DNA of 64,000 nucleotides from Methylotenera sp965234545 (GCA_965234545.1 OZ248348.1:806001-870000); one strand, 5' to 3'. Numbered from the stretch's first letter, positions 9,026 to 17,691 are shown. Numbers and translations: made by a program. The notes: generated by a model from the letters alone, not told the origin.

Positions 9026-10825
9026 ATGAATATAGCTAACATTTTTAAAGATAACAGAAAATGGGGCGTCATGCTCATTAGTATGGCCTTGCTTGCTTGC
9101 GCCAAGCTGACACCACTTAATCATGCGCTTAGCCCATCTCAAGATTGGCCTAGTTTTGGCGGCGATTACAGTAACCAACGCTTGTCTGCATTAACGCAAA
9201 TCAACCGACAAAATGTCAATCGGCTTAAATTAGCGTGGCAAGTTAAAAGCGGCGTTCTAGCTAGTTTTCAAGCCACGCCTATAGTCAAAGCTGGGGTGAT
9301 GTACGTTGCCTTGCCTTATAACCATGTGTTGGCGCTTGATGCTAAAACCGGTAAGCAATTGTGGCGCTATGAACACGTGCGCAGGGCAAATTGGAAAATG
9401 TGCTGTGGCCCAGCAAATAGAGGGGTGGCGCTAAGTGAAGGTAAAGTTTTTATAGGAACGGTGGATGCGCGCTTGATTGCCTTGGATGCAAAAACCGGGC
9501 TGAAAATTTGGGACGTGGACGTGGCAGACGACACGGCCTTAACGGAAAATACCGACTCATTGAGCAAGGCTGATGCTAAAAGCGGGAAAAACGCATACGG
9601 GGCAACGGGCGTAGGCATAGCCATGGCGCCAGTGGTGTTTAATGGCAAGGTTATCGTTGGGATAACCGGCGTAGGCTACGGATTGCATTTGGATGCGCCA
9701 ACGCAATCGGCGCCACTTGGGGCTGTGGTGGGGGTGGACGGGCGTTATGGCCGGCCGGGTTTTTTAGCAGCGTATGACGTAAATAACGGTAAGCGAATTT
9801 GGCAATTTGACACCATCCCAAGTCAGGGTTGGGAAGGCGCGTTTGTCGAAACTACCTCTGATGGCATTTCATTAAACCGTGACGTGGCAGCAGAAAGAGC
9901 CAATTTAACAAACAATAAAGAGGCGTGGCGTTATGGTGGTGGCTCAGCATGGAGCACGCCCGCCATAGACCTTAAAACGCACACGCTGTTCTTCGGTACG
10001 GGCAACCCGTCACCGCAAATGAACGACATTTCTCGCCCCGGCGATAATTTGTATACCGTTTCATTGGTGGCCTTGGACACGGAAACAGGAAAATTAAAAT
10101 GGCATTACCAACAAGTGCCGCATGACGTATGGGGTTACGATTTAGCCAGCCCACCAGTCTTATTTAATTATAAACGCAATGGGCAGAGCATTCCTGCCGT
10201 GGGCCAGGCAAGTAAAACCGGTTGGTACTTCGTTAATGATAGAGCTACTGGCAAGCTGCTTATGAAGTCGGATGCATTTGTGCCGCAAAAGAATTTATTT
10301 GCGAAAGCCAGCAAAGAGGGCACCGTACTTTACCCGGGTATCTTAGGTGGCTCTAATTGGAGCCCAAGCGCCCTTGATGAACACAATCAAATTGCTTTCG
10401 TAGCGGGCATACATGCGCCAATTAAATACACCCTGGTTGAGGAGCCTGCAAAAAATGGGACCCCAGCAATACGCTATGCATCCTCTGAGCCCACCAAAGA
10501 TGCTAGGTGGGGAATATTGTCGGCGATTAATTTATCTAGCGGTAAAATGCTGTGGCAAGTCAAAACGGCTCAACCATTAATGGGTGGCTTGTTGGCCACG
10601 CAATCCGGATTACTATTTATGGGTGAGGGTGATGGTCGCTTTAATGCCTACGATAGCCGTACTGGTGAAGTGTTATGGCAGAGTAAGCTTGATGCTGGGG
10701 TGAATGCGCCTGCCATCACCTACCAGATTGACGGGGTGCAATACGTAGCCGTGGTGGCCGGTGGCAATGCTATTTTTGGCTATACCGCCGGAGATAATAT
10801 TGCGGTGTATGCCTTGGGTAAATAA
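9026..10825 (+). CDS. PQQ-dependent dehydrogenase-like beta-propeller protein, probable lipoprotein
   Basis: A 599-residue quinoprotein of the methanol/ethanol dehydrogenase fold. Tryptophan-docking repeats such as LALDAKTGKQLWRYE and AYDSRTGEVLWQSKL recur. The vicinal Cys pair C126-C127 (KMCCGPANRG), which forms a ring disulfide under PQQ in known enzymes, and the metal-ligand Asn (FGTGNPSP, N327) are present. The N-terminus has a basic region, a hydrophobic stretch and a lipobox-like LLAC (C25). There is no cytochrome c domain. The active-site stretch reads PHDVWGYDLASPPV, with Gly370 where MxaF has its catalytic Asp and Asp372 two residues on. The usual GAELG metal-ligand Glu segment is also not recognisable. 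Substrate unknown; it is neither mxaF nor xoxF. Confidence 0.8.
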   Translation: MNIANIFKDNRKWGVMLISMALLACAKLTPLNHALSPSQDWPSFGGDYSNQRLSALTQINRQNVNRLKLAWQVKSGVLASFQATPIVKAGVMYVALPYNHVLALDAKTGKQLWRYEHVRRANWKMCCGPANRGVALSEGKVFIGTVDARLIALDAKTGLKIWDVDVADDTALTENTDSLSKADAKSGKNAYGATGVGIAMAPVVFNGKVIVGITGVGYGLHLDAPTQSAPLGAVVGVDGRYGRPGFLAAYDVNNGKRIWQFDTIPSQGWEGAFVETTSDGISLNRDVAAERANLTNNKEAWRYGGGSAWSTPAIDLKTHTLFFGTGNPSPQMNDISRPGDNLYTVSLVALDTETGKLKWHYQQVPHDVWGYDLASPPVLFNYKRNGQSIPAVGQASKTGWYFVNDRATGKLLMKSDAFVPQKNLFAKASKEGTVLYPGILGGSNWSPSALDEHNQIAFVAGIHAPIKYTLVEEPAKNGTPAIRYASSEPTKDARWGILSAINLSSGKMLWQVKTAQPLMGGLLATQSGLLFMGEGDGRFNAYDSRTGEVLWQSKLDAGVNAPAITYQIDGVQYVAVVAGGNAIFGYTAGDNIAVYALGK

Positions 10826-10836
10826 TGCGTTTGTGC

Positions 10837-11097
10837 TTAGTTTGGCTGTTGACTGATTTTTAAATAAAGCACAATGCAAGCCAGCAATAGGGTGAGGCTA
10901 TTGGCCGCTATGATGGGCCAACTGTGAATCAGGATGCCATAAATCAACCAGGCTAATACGCCTAGGCTAAATAGGCTGTACATAGGCAAAGAAACGCCAG
11001 ACAAATCCCGGGTTTTCCATGAATGGTGGGCTTGCGGCACAAAGGCAAAGGTGGTTAAAAAAGCGGCTAGGTAGCCGGTTACATCTGTAATACTCAT
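10837..11097 (-). CDS. SemiSWEET family sugar transporter-like protein
   Basis: An 86-residue protein with three transmembrane helices forming a single triple-helix bundle, the size of bacterial SemiSWEETs, which act as homodimers. The first helix carries FLTTFAFVPQAHHSWKTRDL, containing the PQ-type motif, followed by LSGVSLPMYSLFSLGVLAW. Family members move small sugars along gradients; the substrate is not predictable here. It is transcribed towards the quinoprotein gene and lies between that gene and the cold-shock gene. Confidence 0.85.
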   Translation of the reverse strand: MSITDVTGYLAAFLTTFAFVPQAHHSWKTRDLSGVSLPMYSLFSLGVLAWLIYGILIHSWPIIAANSLTLLLACIVLYLKISQQPN

Positions 11098-11138
11098 GAA
11101 TAGTGGCTGCCCAATGACCTGTTGTATAAATTTCAGGC

Positions 11139-11170
11139 AAAAAAATGACCCAGTTAAGGGCCATTTTTTT
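11139..11170 (-). terminator. Rho-independent terminator of the cold-shock gene
   Basis: A 13-bp stem with one mismatch (arms 11139-11151 and 11158-11170, 6-nt loop) lies 14 bp after the cspA-type stop and ends in a 7-nt T tract on the minus strand. The symmetric A/T flanks mean it could also stop plus-strand transcription. Confidence 0.8.
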
Positions 11171-11183
11171 GGATTCTTGGTTA

Positions 11184-11387
11184 CTAAACTTTCTGAATGT
11201 TAGAAGCTTGTTTACCTTTTGGTCCGTCTGTTACATCAAAGCTTACGCGATCATTTTCTTTTAAGCTTTTGTAACCGCTATCAACGATTGCTGAGAAATG
11301 CGCGAATAAATCGTCGCCGCCTGCATCAGGAGTAATGAAACCAAAACCTTTTGAATCATTAAACCATTTAACTAAACCTGTAGCCAT
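11184..11387 (-). CDS. Cold shock protein (CspA family)
   Basis: A 67-residue single cold-shock domain, an OB-fold that binds single-stranded RNA and DNA as an RNA chaperone. RNP-1 (KGFGFITP) and RNP-2 (DLFAHFSAI) are intact, and the start MATGLVKWFNDSKGF is typical. A GGAATAAG ribosome-binding sequence precedes the ATG. A long AT-rich stretch upstream probably forms the usual long 5' leader, but no cold box can be identified confidently. It is monocistronic, with its own terminator. Confidence 0.96.
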   Translation of the reverse strand: MATGLVKWFNDSKGFGFITPDAGGDDLFAHFSAIVDSGYKSLKENDRVSFDVTDGPKGKQASNIQKV

Positions 11388-11604
11388 ATCTTATTCCATA
11401 CTTTAAAAAAGGGAGGCACCCTAAATGAATGGGTTATTAACAAATAATTAGTCTTGAGAACGTAACCAAATTAAACAACCAAACGCCTAAATTGCTTTTT
11501 ACGGGGAATCGTTAATCCTGTCAAGCGTTATTTTACAAAGACTCACTTGAATGCAGCCCAAGTTAGATTTAGCCCTTTATAAATCATTTAGTTAAGTTGA
11601 TTTA

Positions 11605-11633
11605 TTGCCAAACAGGCAGGGCGGGACTATAAT
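11605..11633 (+). promoter_or_regulatory. Strong sigma-70 promoter for infA
   Basis: TTGCCA (11605-11610) and a perfect TATAAT (11628-11633) are separated by exactly 17 bp. Transcription would start near 11640, giving a leader of roughly 110 nt. The 361-bp gap between the cold-shock gene and infA holds this promoter, the infA leader and the upstream region of the cold-shock gene. I see no further gene in it. Confidence 0.8.
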
Positions 11634-11646
11634 GCGCGCGATACAT

Positions 11647-11674
11647 GGTGTTGATAAACTTTATTGTCAACACC
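11647..11674 (+). promoter_or_regulatory. Hairpin in the infA leader
   Basis: GGTGTTGA (11647-11654) is perfectly complementary to TCAACACC (11667-11674). The 12-nt interior can pair further (TAAA with TTTA), leaving a small bulge. The element starts about 7 nt after the predicted transcription start. It has no T tract behind it, so it is a leader structure and not a terminator. Confidence 0.5.
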
Positions 11675-11748
11675 GCAAGCCTGCTAGTTAAAGTGCTTAT
11701 AACAAAGCGTTCAAAAACAAGCTTGCACTTAAATATGGAGACAGGGTA

Positions 11749-12009
11749 TTGGCTAAAGAAGAATTGATTGAAATGAATGGGGTGGTGATGGAGATCTTAC
11801 CGGATTCACGTTACCGAGTGACCTTGGATAACGGTCATAAGTTGATCGCCTACACTGGCGGCAAGATGAAGAAAAATCACATTCGTATTTTGGCTGGCGA
11901 TAAAGTCACATTGGAATTGTCCCCCTACGACATTAACAATGGTCGCATCACCTTTAGGCACATCGAATCTGGTGGCGCCACCTACACGCCAAGAAAGCGT
12001 ACCTATTAA
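11749..12009 (+). CDS. infA: Translation initiation factor IF-1
   Basis: IF-1 binds the ribosomal A site during initiation. At 86 residues it is longer than the usual 72 because of a C-terminal basic extension (SGGATYTPRKRTY). The OB-fold core is clear: EMNGVVMEILPDSRYRVTL, NGHKLIAYTGGKMKKNHIRI and LAGDKVTLELSPYD. The start is TTG at 11749 with GGAG about 11 nt upstream. An earlier ATG (11735) is out of frame. Extended IF-1 variants occur in betaproteobacteria that often carry a second infA in the ribosomal operon; that copy would lie outside this window. Confidence 0.93.
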   Translation: MAKEELIEMNGVVMEILPDSRYRVTLDNGHKLIAYTGGKMKKNHIRILAGDKVTLELSPYDINNGRITFRHIESGGATYTPRKRTY

Positions 12010-12024
12010 GTTTTACTACCGGGT

Positions 12025-12041
12025 GGCTAAGCAATTTAGCC
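12025..12041 (+). terminator. Weak terminator-like hairpin after infA
   Basis: GGCTAA and TTAGCC form a 6-bp stem with a 5-nt loop 15 bp after the infA stop, followed by a T-rich but interrupted tail. It sits between the convergent infA and the S4-domain gene. Confidence 0.4.
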
Positions 12042-12077
12042 CTTATTCTTATCGATGGAATGGAATCGACCGGCCTT

Positions 12078-12293
12078 TTAATTAACTTTGATGCTGTAAG
12101 TGCCCACTGAAACTATCTGACCGGTACGAATTTTGGCGGTTTTTCTGTGCTCAACTAAACCGTCTACCTTGACCAATCCTTCTGCTACCATAGTCTTGCC
12201 GCGGCCACCGCTATCAGCCAGGCCTACCAATTTTAATAGATTGCATAACTCTATGTACTCTGAGCTTAAGTCAAATTGCGTGTTTTCTGGCAT
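12078..12293 (-). CDS. Small S4-domain RNA-binding protein (YbcJ-like)
   Basis: A 71-residue protein made of one S4 domain. Hallmarks are FDLSSEYIELCNLLKLVGLA, GGRGKTMVAEGLVKVDGLVE and HRKTAKIRTGQIV, the usual S4 hairpin that grips structured RNA. E. coli YbcJ is of the same size and fold; its exact role is not settled. It is convergent with infA and divergent from rnr. Confidence 0.87.
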   Translation of the reverse strand: MPENTQFDLSSEYIELCNLLKLVGLADSGGRGKTMVAEGLVKVDGLVEHRKTAKIRTGQIVSVGTYSIKVN

Positions 12294-12441
12294 AAGTGTC
12301 TCGTTGATTGAGGTAGAATGGGCATTAAGCAGGGGTTGTGGCGCTAATAAATAGCCACATTAAAATAGCCTATTTAGCTATCAATAAAACCACATGGGTT
12401 GATAACGGCGTCGGATTTTATATTAAAGGTAAGCTTTGTCA

Positions 12442-14805
12442 ATGACAAAAAAAATGCAAGTCAGCAAAAGACCAAAAGACCCTCATGCGGCTAGAGAGGC
12501 CAGTCGCTATGAGACGCCATTGCCAAGTCGGGAAATGATACTTAGCTTGATGGCGGATCAAGGTGCGCCATTAAGCATTGAGCAACTATACATGCTGCTT
12601 GCTATTGAAGAAGACGAGCGCGAAATTTTTAATCGGCGCTTAAATGCCATGGAGCGTGAAGGCCAAATCATTAAAAATAGAAAAGGCGCGTTGTGCATTG
12701 CCGATAAGCTGGATTTGATTTCTGGGGTGGTGCAAGGTCACCCAGATGGATTTGGTTTCTTAATTCCTGATGATAAAAGCAAATGCAATGGCGAGGATTT
12801 GTTTTTAAGCCCTAAAGAAATGGCCCAGCTTATGCATGGCGACAGGGCAATGGTTAGAATGAGTGGCTTGGACAGAAGGGGTCGGCCAGAAGGGAAATTG
12901 GTTGAGGTGTTAGAGCGTCGAACGCAACGCTTGGTAGGCAGGGTGATTCACACGACCGGTGTCACCATAGTCGCGGCTGAAGACAAACGCATCAATCTAG
13001 ACATATTAATCCCTTACCATTTGGATATGAATGCCAAGGCTGGCCAAGTGGTCATGGTCGAGTTAACTGAACAACCTTCTGCCAATGCGCAGCCCATGGG
13101 TAAAGTGGTCGAAATTTTGGGCAATTATGCCGACAGTGGCATGGAAATAGAGATTGCTTTACGTAAGCATAATTTGCCCCACGAATTTAGCGCTGAGGCG
13201 ATTGCCTTGGCCGAGTCTTATCCTAAGCAAGTGCAAGCCAAAGATTACCAAAATCGCATTGATTGCCGCGCCTTGCCATTAATCACTATAGACGGTGAAA
13301 CGGCTAGGGATTTTGATGACGCGGTATTTGCCGAGCCGCAAGGTAAAGGTTGGCGTTTGGTGGTGGCCATTGCGGACGTGAGTTTTTATGTTCAGCCTAA
13401 GGATGCCTTGGATAAAGGGGCGATTGATCGCGGCAATTCGGTGTATTTTCCACGCCGTGTCATCCCCATGTTACCCGAAGCTTTATCAAACGGCTTATGT
13501 TCGTTAAACCCAGATGTTGAGCGACTTTGTATGATTTGTGACATGCAGGTCGATGGGCTAGGGGTGGTTAAACAGTATAAATTCTACCCATCGGTGATGC
13601 GCTCAAAAGCACGCATGACCTACACTCAAGTGCATGAAATATTGCAACACCCAGATGCACAGTTGGCTCAGGATTATGCATGGTTGCTGCCGCATTTGAC
13701 GCATTTGCAAAGCGTTTATAAATTAATGTTGGCGCAACGTGAAAAGCGCGGCGCCATAGAATTTGAAACCTCTGAAACCATTATGGTGTTCAATGATAAT
13801 GGCAAAATTGACAGCATCGTACCCAGTCATAGAAACGAAGCACACAAATTAATAGAAGAGTGCATGTTGGCAGCCAACGTTTGCGCCGCTGAATTTTTGC
13901 ATGCCAATGAACACCCAGCATTGTATCGAGTGCACGAAGGGCCTACCCCGGAAAAGTTAGAGCTATTGCGCACCTTTATGGCGGAATTTGGATTTGGTGT
14001 CGGCGGTGGCGATAAGCCGCATGCTAAAGATTATGGCAAGTTGTTGGATAAAATTAGAGCAAGACCGGATGCGCAATTGTTGCAAACGGTATTACTCAGG
14101 TCTATGCAGCAAGCTATCTACAGCCCAGACAATTTAGGGCATTTTGGTTTAGCTTATGAAGCCTATGCGCACTTTACTTCTCCTATACGACGCTACCCAG
14201 ATCTATTAATACACCGGGCCATCAAAGCGGTCTTGAACGGCGATAAGTATAAGCCGGGTGATTGGAGTGAATTGGGCATGCAGTGCTCAATGACAGAGCG
14301 TCGAGCGGACGATGCGACGCGTGATGTGACCAATTGGCTCAAGTGTTTCTATATGCAAGATAAAATTGGCGAAGTGTTTGAAGGCAGCGTAGCGGGCGTT
14401 ACCGCCTTCGGTCTATTTGTCGCTTTAGATGGGGTGTATGTTGAAGGCTTGTTGCATGTCACTGAGCTCGGCAATGATTATTTTCATTACGATAAGGCCC
14501 GCCATGAAATGGCCGGTGAACGAACCGGCGTGCGTTTCCGTTTGGGTGATAGGTTAACGATAAAAGTGGCCCGCGTGGATTTGGAAACCAGCAAGATAGA
14601 TTTCTCATTGGTGAATAAAAATCAAGACTTGGATGGCGGTGCAACTGACAGTGATGGCGGCGGCTTGTCGTTGCCGCCAAGTCGCGCTCAGCAAAAGCCT
14701 AGGCATGCTGTTGCTAAAAACAAGGCTAATGGTGGTGCTGCATTTAAAAATCCAGCTAAACCGACTAAGTCTAAAAAAGCCCATAAAAAAACTAGCAAAC
14801 GATAA
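12442..14805 (+). CDS. rnr: Ribonuclease R
   Basis: A processive 3'-5' exoribonuclease of about 787 residues that degrades structured RNA, including rRNA and mRNA fragments. Domains in order: an N-terminal winged helix (LSIEQLYMLLAIEEDEREIF), two cold-shock domains (SGVVQGHPDGFGFLIPDD), the RNB catalytic domain with the metal-binding segment TIDGETARDFDDAV and the later HFTSPIRRYPDLLIHRAI, an S1 domain (GSVAGVTAFGLFVALDGVYV), and a Lys-rich tail. ATG 12442 is chosen over TTG 12436 because an AAGGTAAG sequence is spaced correctly for the ATG only. rlmB follows after 43 bp, as in E. coli. Confidence 0.95.
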   Translation: MTKKMQVSKRPKDPHAAREASRYETPLPSREMILSLMADQGAPLSIEQLYMLLAIEEDEREIFNRRLNAMEREGQIIKNRKGALCIADKLDLISGVVQGHPDGFGFLIPDDKSKCNGEDLFLSPKEMAQLMHGDRAMVRMSGLDRRGRPEGKLVEVLERRTQRLVGRVIHTTGVTIVAAEDKRINLDILIPYHLDMNAKAGQVVMVELTEQPSANAQPMGKVVEILGNYADSGMEIEIALRKHNLPHEFSAEAIALAESYPKQVQAKDYQNRIDCRALPLITIDGETARDFDDAVFAEPQGKGWRLVVAIADVSFYVQPKDALDKGAIDRGNSVYFPRRVIPMLPEALSNGLCSLNPDVERLCMICDMQVDGLGVVKQYKFYPSVMRSKARMTYTQVHEILQHPDAQLAQDYAWLLPHLTHLQSVYKLMLAQREKRGAIEFETSETIMVFNDNGKIDSIVPSHRNEAHKLIEECMLAANVCAAEFLHANEHPALYRVHEGPTPEKLELLRTFMAEFGFGVGGGDKPHAKDYGKLLDKIRARPDAQLLQTVLLRSMQQAIYSPDNLGHFGLAYEAYAHFTSPIRRYPDLLIHRAIKAVLNGDKYKPGDWSELGMQCSMTERRADDATRDVTNWLKCFYMQDKIGEVFEGSVAGVTAFGLFVALDGVYVEGLLHVTELGNDYFHYDKARHEMAGERTGVRFRLGDRLTIKVARVDLETSKIDFSLVNKNQDLDGGATDSDGGGLSLPPSRAQQKPRHAVAKNKANGGAAFKNPAKPTKSKKAHKKTSKR

Positions 14806-14848
14806 TGCTTGAGCATTAAATTTTAGGAATGATAGAGAAGGTGAAACG

Positions 14849-15604
14849 ATGAGCGATGCCCGTATTTTATTTGGTTTTCATGCTGTGCTGAGCCGCTTGC
14901 GCCAACACAGCGCAAGCGTTCAAGAAATATTGATAGACAAAGACCGAGTGGATGCGCGCATGAAGGATCTGCTAAAGATGGCCGAGTCCTTTAATGTGCG
15001 AGTAATGGAAGTGGAACGCAGCCGATTGGATGGCATGGCTGGTATGAATGGCCGCCATCAAGGTGTGATTGCCCGCGTGGTAGATACGCCTATTCCATAT
15101 AAAGACATACACGATATTTTAGAGTCCGATCTAAATGAGCCTCCATTCTTCCTTATATTAGACGGCGTGGAAGACCCTCATAATCTGGGTGCATGTCTGC
15201 GCGTGGCCGATGCCATGGGTGTGCATGCGGTGATTGCGCCCAAGGATAGGGCGGTAGGATTGAATGCCACAGTGCGTAAAGTAGCCAGCGGCGCTGCTGA
15301 GACCATTCCCTTTATTGCTGTAACCAACCTAGCTAGAACCATACGTGAATTAAAGGAAGCAGGGGTGTTTGTGGTTGGAACAACCATGGATGCGCCATCT
15401 AGTCTGCTTAATTGCAAGCTTGATGGGCCACTTGCCATAGTGCTGGGAGCGGAAGGCGATGGCATACGTCGGTTAACGGCTGAAACCTGCGATGCCTTGG
15501 TGACCATACCCATGTTTGGCTCGGTTGAGAGCTTAAATGTCAGTGTCGCTAGTGGTATATGCTTATACGAAGCCCGTCGTCAGCGTAGCGTGCTAACTAA
15601 ATAG
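14849..15604 (+). CDS. rlmB: 23S rRNA (guanosine2251-2'-O)-methyltransferase RlmB
   Basis: A 251-residue SpoU/TrmH-family knotted methyltransferase that methylates the ribose of G2251 in the 23S rRNA peptidyl transferase region. The N-terminal substrate-binding domain begins LFGFHAVLSRLR. The SPOUT motifs are LDGVEDPHNLGACLRVADA (motif 1 with the catalytic Asn/Arg), LAIVLGAEGDGIRRL (motif 2) and IPMFGSVESLNVSVASGI (motif 3). A purine-rich GAGAAGGTGAAACG precedes the ATG. It follows rnr on the same strand. Confidence 0.95.
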   Translation: MSDARILFGFHAVLSRLRQHSASVQEILIDKDRVDARMKDLLKMAESFNVRVMEVERSRLDGMAGMNGRHQGVIARVVDTPIPYKDIHDILESDLNEPPFFLILDGVEDPHNLGACLRVADAMGVHAVIAPKDRAVGLNATVRKVASGAAETIPFIAVTNLARTIRELKEAGVFVVGTTMDAPSSLLNCKLDGPLAIVLGAEGDGIRRLTAETCDALVTIPMFGSVESLNVSVASGICLYEARRQRSVLTK

Positions 15605-15607
15605 CGG

Positions 15608-17095
15608 CTAATCCTGCAATTTGAGCGTTTTTAAAGTACGTTGACGGACGCTATTCAGTAGCGTCGGGTTGTCAATCAATGATTGCTGGTAACTAGGTAT
15701 AAGCTGACGAATTTTTTCTTGCCAGCCTGCCTGTTGCAATGGCAGTTTAAAGCAACGCTCTATCACATCTAGCATGGCTTGCACGGCAACCGACGCGCCA
15801 GGGGATGCACCCAGTAAGGCGGCTATCGTCCCGTCTTTTGCCGCAACTATTTCAGTACCAAACTCCAATTTTCCGCCTTTTTCATCGCATTTTTTGATGA
15901 TTTGTACGCGCTTGCCGGCATTTTCCAAGCGCCAATCTGCCTTTAGCGCGTCTGGATAAAACTGCCGCAAAACAGAAATTTTTGAGGTGTGGGTCTTCAT
16001 TGCTTCCACTATCAAGTAGCGAGTTAAATCGGTGTGTTGTTTACCAACATTAAGCATGGGTTTAATGTTGCTTGGTTTAACCGATTTAATTAAATCCAGA
16101 TAGGAGCCTTCGTTTAAAAATTTAGTGGTAAAGCCGGCGTAAGGCCCAAATAATAAGGCCGGCTTGCCATCAATAATACGTATGTCTAAATGGGGTACGG
16201 ACATCGGTGGTGCACCTAGTGCTGCTTTGCCATAAACTTTTGAATTGTGCTGAGCAATGATTTCCGGTTTGTCGCAGACCAACCACTGACCACTAACAGG
16301 GAACCCGCCGTAACCATGGCTTTCTGGCACGCCGGATTTTTGCAATAATTTTAGAGCGCCGCCACCGGCACCAAGGAAAACAAAGCCTGCATCAATCTGT
16401 TGGGTTTTCTTGGTCTTGAGATTGACTATGGTCAGTTGCCAGCGACCATTTTCCAGTTGTTTTAAACGCCGTACTTCGCTGTTTAATTTAAGTTTAAAGT
16501 TTGCTTTGCTGGTCAGATTGCTGACAAAGCTGCGAGTTAGGCTACCGAAGTCCACGTCACTACCGTAAGGTATTCTAGTAGCCGCGACCTTTTGTTTGGG
16601 GTCCCTGTTTTGCATGACCAAGGGCATCCATTTGCTTAAAATGGCCGGATCCTCGCTGTACTCCATGTCTTTAAATAAGTGGTGGGCTTTTAATAAATCG
16701 TAGCGTTTACGCAAAAACTCCACGTCCTCTTCCCCCCAAACAAAACTGAGGTGCGGTGTGGGGTTGATGAATTTAGCCGGTGCGGGTAATTGACCGTTTT
16801 CTACAAGGTGTGACCAAAACTGCAAACTGGTTTCAAATGCAGCATTAATGGATAAAGCACGTTTAATATCAAGGCTGCCATCGCTGGCAACAGGCGTGTA
16901 ATTTAACTCGCAATAGCCAGCGTGACCGGTACCGGCATTATTCCTGGCATCCGTGCTTTCGGCTGCGATAGTAGGAAGACGTTCTACCATTACCATGCTG
17001 AGTTTGCTGTCTAGTTCAGACAGCAAGCTGGCTAAGGTGGCGCTCATTACCCCACTGCCAACTAACAGCACATCGACTTTATTTATAGTTGTCAT
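15608..17095 (-). CDS. mqo: Malate:quinone oxidoreductase
   Basis: A membrane-associated FAD enzyme of about 495 residues that oxidises malate to oxaloacetate and passes electrons to the quinone pool. The FAD-binding start is VDVLLVGSGVMSATLASLLS, with further Mqo signatures ARNNAGTGHAGYCELNYTP, IPYGSDVDFGSLTR, FVFLGAGGGALKLLQKSG and GFPVSGQWLVCDKP. The C-terminal LLGASPGASVAVQAML is typical. ATG 17095 (MTTINK) is chosen; the frame extends 18 codons upstream without family similarity. It is convergent with rlmB, 3 bp apart, and a terminator-like hairpin lies in its upstream region. Confidence 0.95.
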   Translation of the reverse strand: MTTINKVDVLLVGSGVMSATLASLLSELDSKLSMVMVERLPTIAAESTDARNNAGTGHAGYCELNYTPVASDGSLDIKRALSINAAFETSLQFWSHLVENGQLPAPAKFINPTPHLSFVWGEEDVEFLRKRYDLLKAHHLFKDMEYSEDPAILSKWMPLVMQNRDPKQKVAATRIPYGSDVDFGSLTRSFVSNLTSKANFKLKLNSEVRRLKQLENGRWQLTIVNLKTKKTQQIDAGFVFLGAGGGALKLLQKSGVPESHGYGGFPVSGQWLVCDKPEIIAQHNSKVYGKAALGAPPMSVPHLDIRIIDGKPALLFGPYAGFTTKFLNEGSYLDLIKSVKPSNIKPMLNVGKQHTDLTRYLIVEAMKTHTSKISVLRQFYPDALKADWRLENAGKRVQIIKKCDEKGGKLEFGTEIVAAKDGTIAALLGASPGASVAVQAMLDVIERCFKLPLQQAGWQEKIRQLIPSYQQSLIDNPTLLNSVRQRTLKTLKLQD

Positions 17096-17153
17096 TAGAT
17101 TTAAAAGGCTTTTTAATAAATATCCGTGATTGAATATGCCGCACGCCAAGAAA

Positions 17154-17184
17154 AAAGCCTGTGAAAGACAGGCTTTGGTTTTTT
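17154..17184. terminator. Bidirectional intrinsic terminator upstream of mqo
   Basis: AAAGCCTGT and ACAGGCTTT form a perfect 9-bp stem with a 5-nt loop (arms 17154-17162 and 17168-17176). A T run follows on the plus strand (17179-17184) and an A run precedes it, so it can terminate in both directions. No annotated gene ends into it from either side: mqo starts below it and the DUF3820 gene starts above it. Confidence 0.7.
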
Positions 17185-17315
17185 AAAAATGCAATTAGCA
17201 AACCATGACTGCTTTAGTTTCATGCATTTAAGTTGTAAATTTTACAGTAATATTAGACTTTTAAGGGAAGAATAATGCGCTTTCAAGTTCACAGAACCAC
17301 TAGCTGGCAATCCCA

Positions 17316-17537
17316 ATGAATCAGGATGATCTGCTGCGATTATTGAATACGGCTATGCCCTACGGTAAGTATCAAGGTCGCTACATAGCCGATTTGCCTG
17401 GTCATTATTTAAATTGGTATGCGCGAGTAGGCTTTCCAAAAGGCGAGGTAGGTCGTTTGTTAGCATTGATGCAGGAAATAGATCACAACGGATTGTCATG
17501 GTTGCTGGACCCACTGCGAACCACTGCTAAAGGGTGA
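17316..17537 (+). CDS. DUF3820 family small protein
   Basis: A 73-residue protein matching the DUF3820 family, sometimes labelled putative quorum-sensing-regulated virulence factor; its function is not established. Diagnostic residues are MPYGKYQGRYIADLPGHYL, NWYARVGFPKGEVGRLLALM and the end GLSWLLDPLR. The fold is thought to be small and alpha/beta. It stands alone between mqo and two minus-strand tRNA genes. Confidence 0.8.
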   Translation: MNQDDLLRLLNTAMPYGKYQGRYIADLPGHYLNWYARVGFPKGEVGRLLALMQEIDHNGLSWLLDPLRTTAKG

Positions 17538-17615
17538 AAGGCAAGGGCTGAATAGCGTACAGGCAAGATACTAGGTAGTGCGTGGCCATTTTAGCGATTT
17601 TATAATCGAAATTTT

Positions 17616-17691
17616 TGGCGTCCCCACCGGGATTCGAACCCGGGTCGCCTCCGTGAAAGGGAGGTGTCCTAGGCCTCTAGACGATGGGGAC
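17616..17691 (-). tRNA. tRNA-Glu (anticodon TTC)
   Basis: The minus strand folds into a 76-nt cloverleaf. The acceptor stem GTCCCC pairs with GGGGAC, the anticodon loop is CTTTCAC with anticodon TTC, the T arm is CCGGGTTCGAATCCCGG, and the 3' CCA is encoded. It lies 69 bp downstream of tRNA-Ala on the same strand, so the two are probably cotranscribed. Confidence 0.97.
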
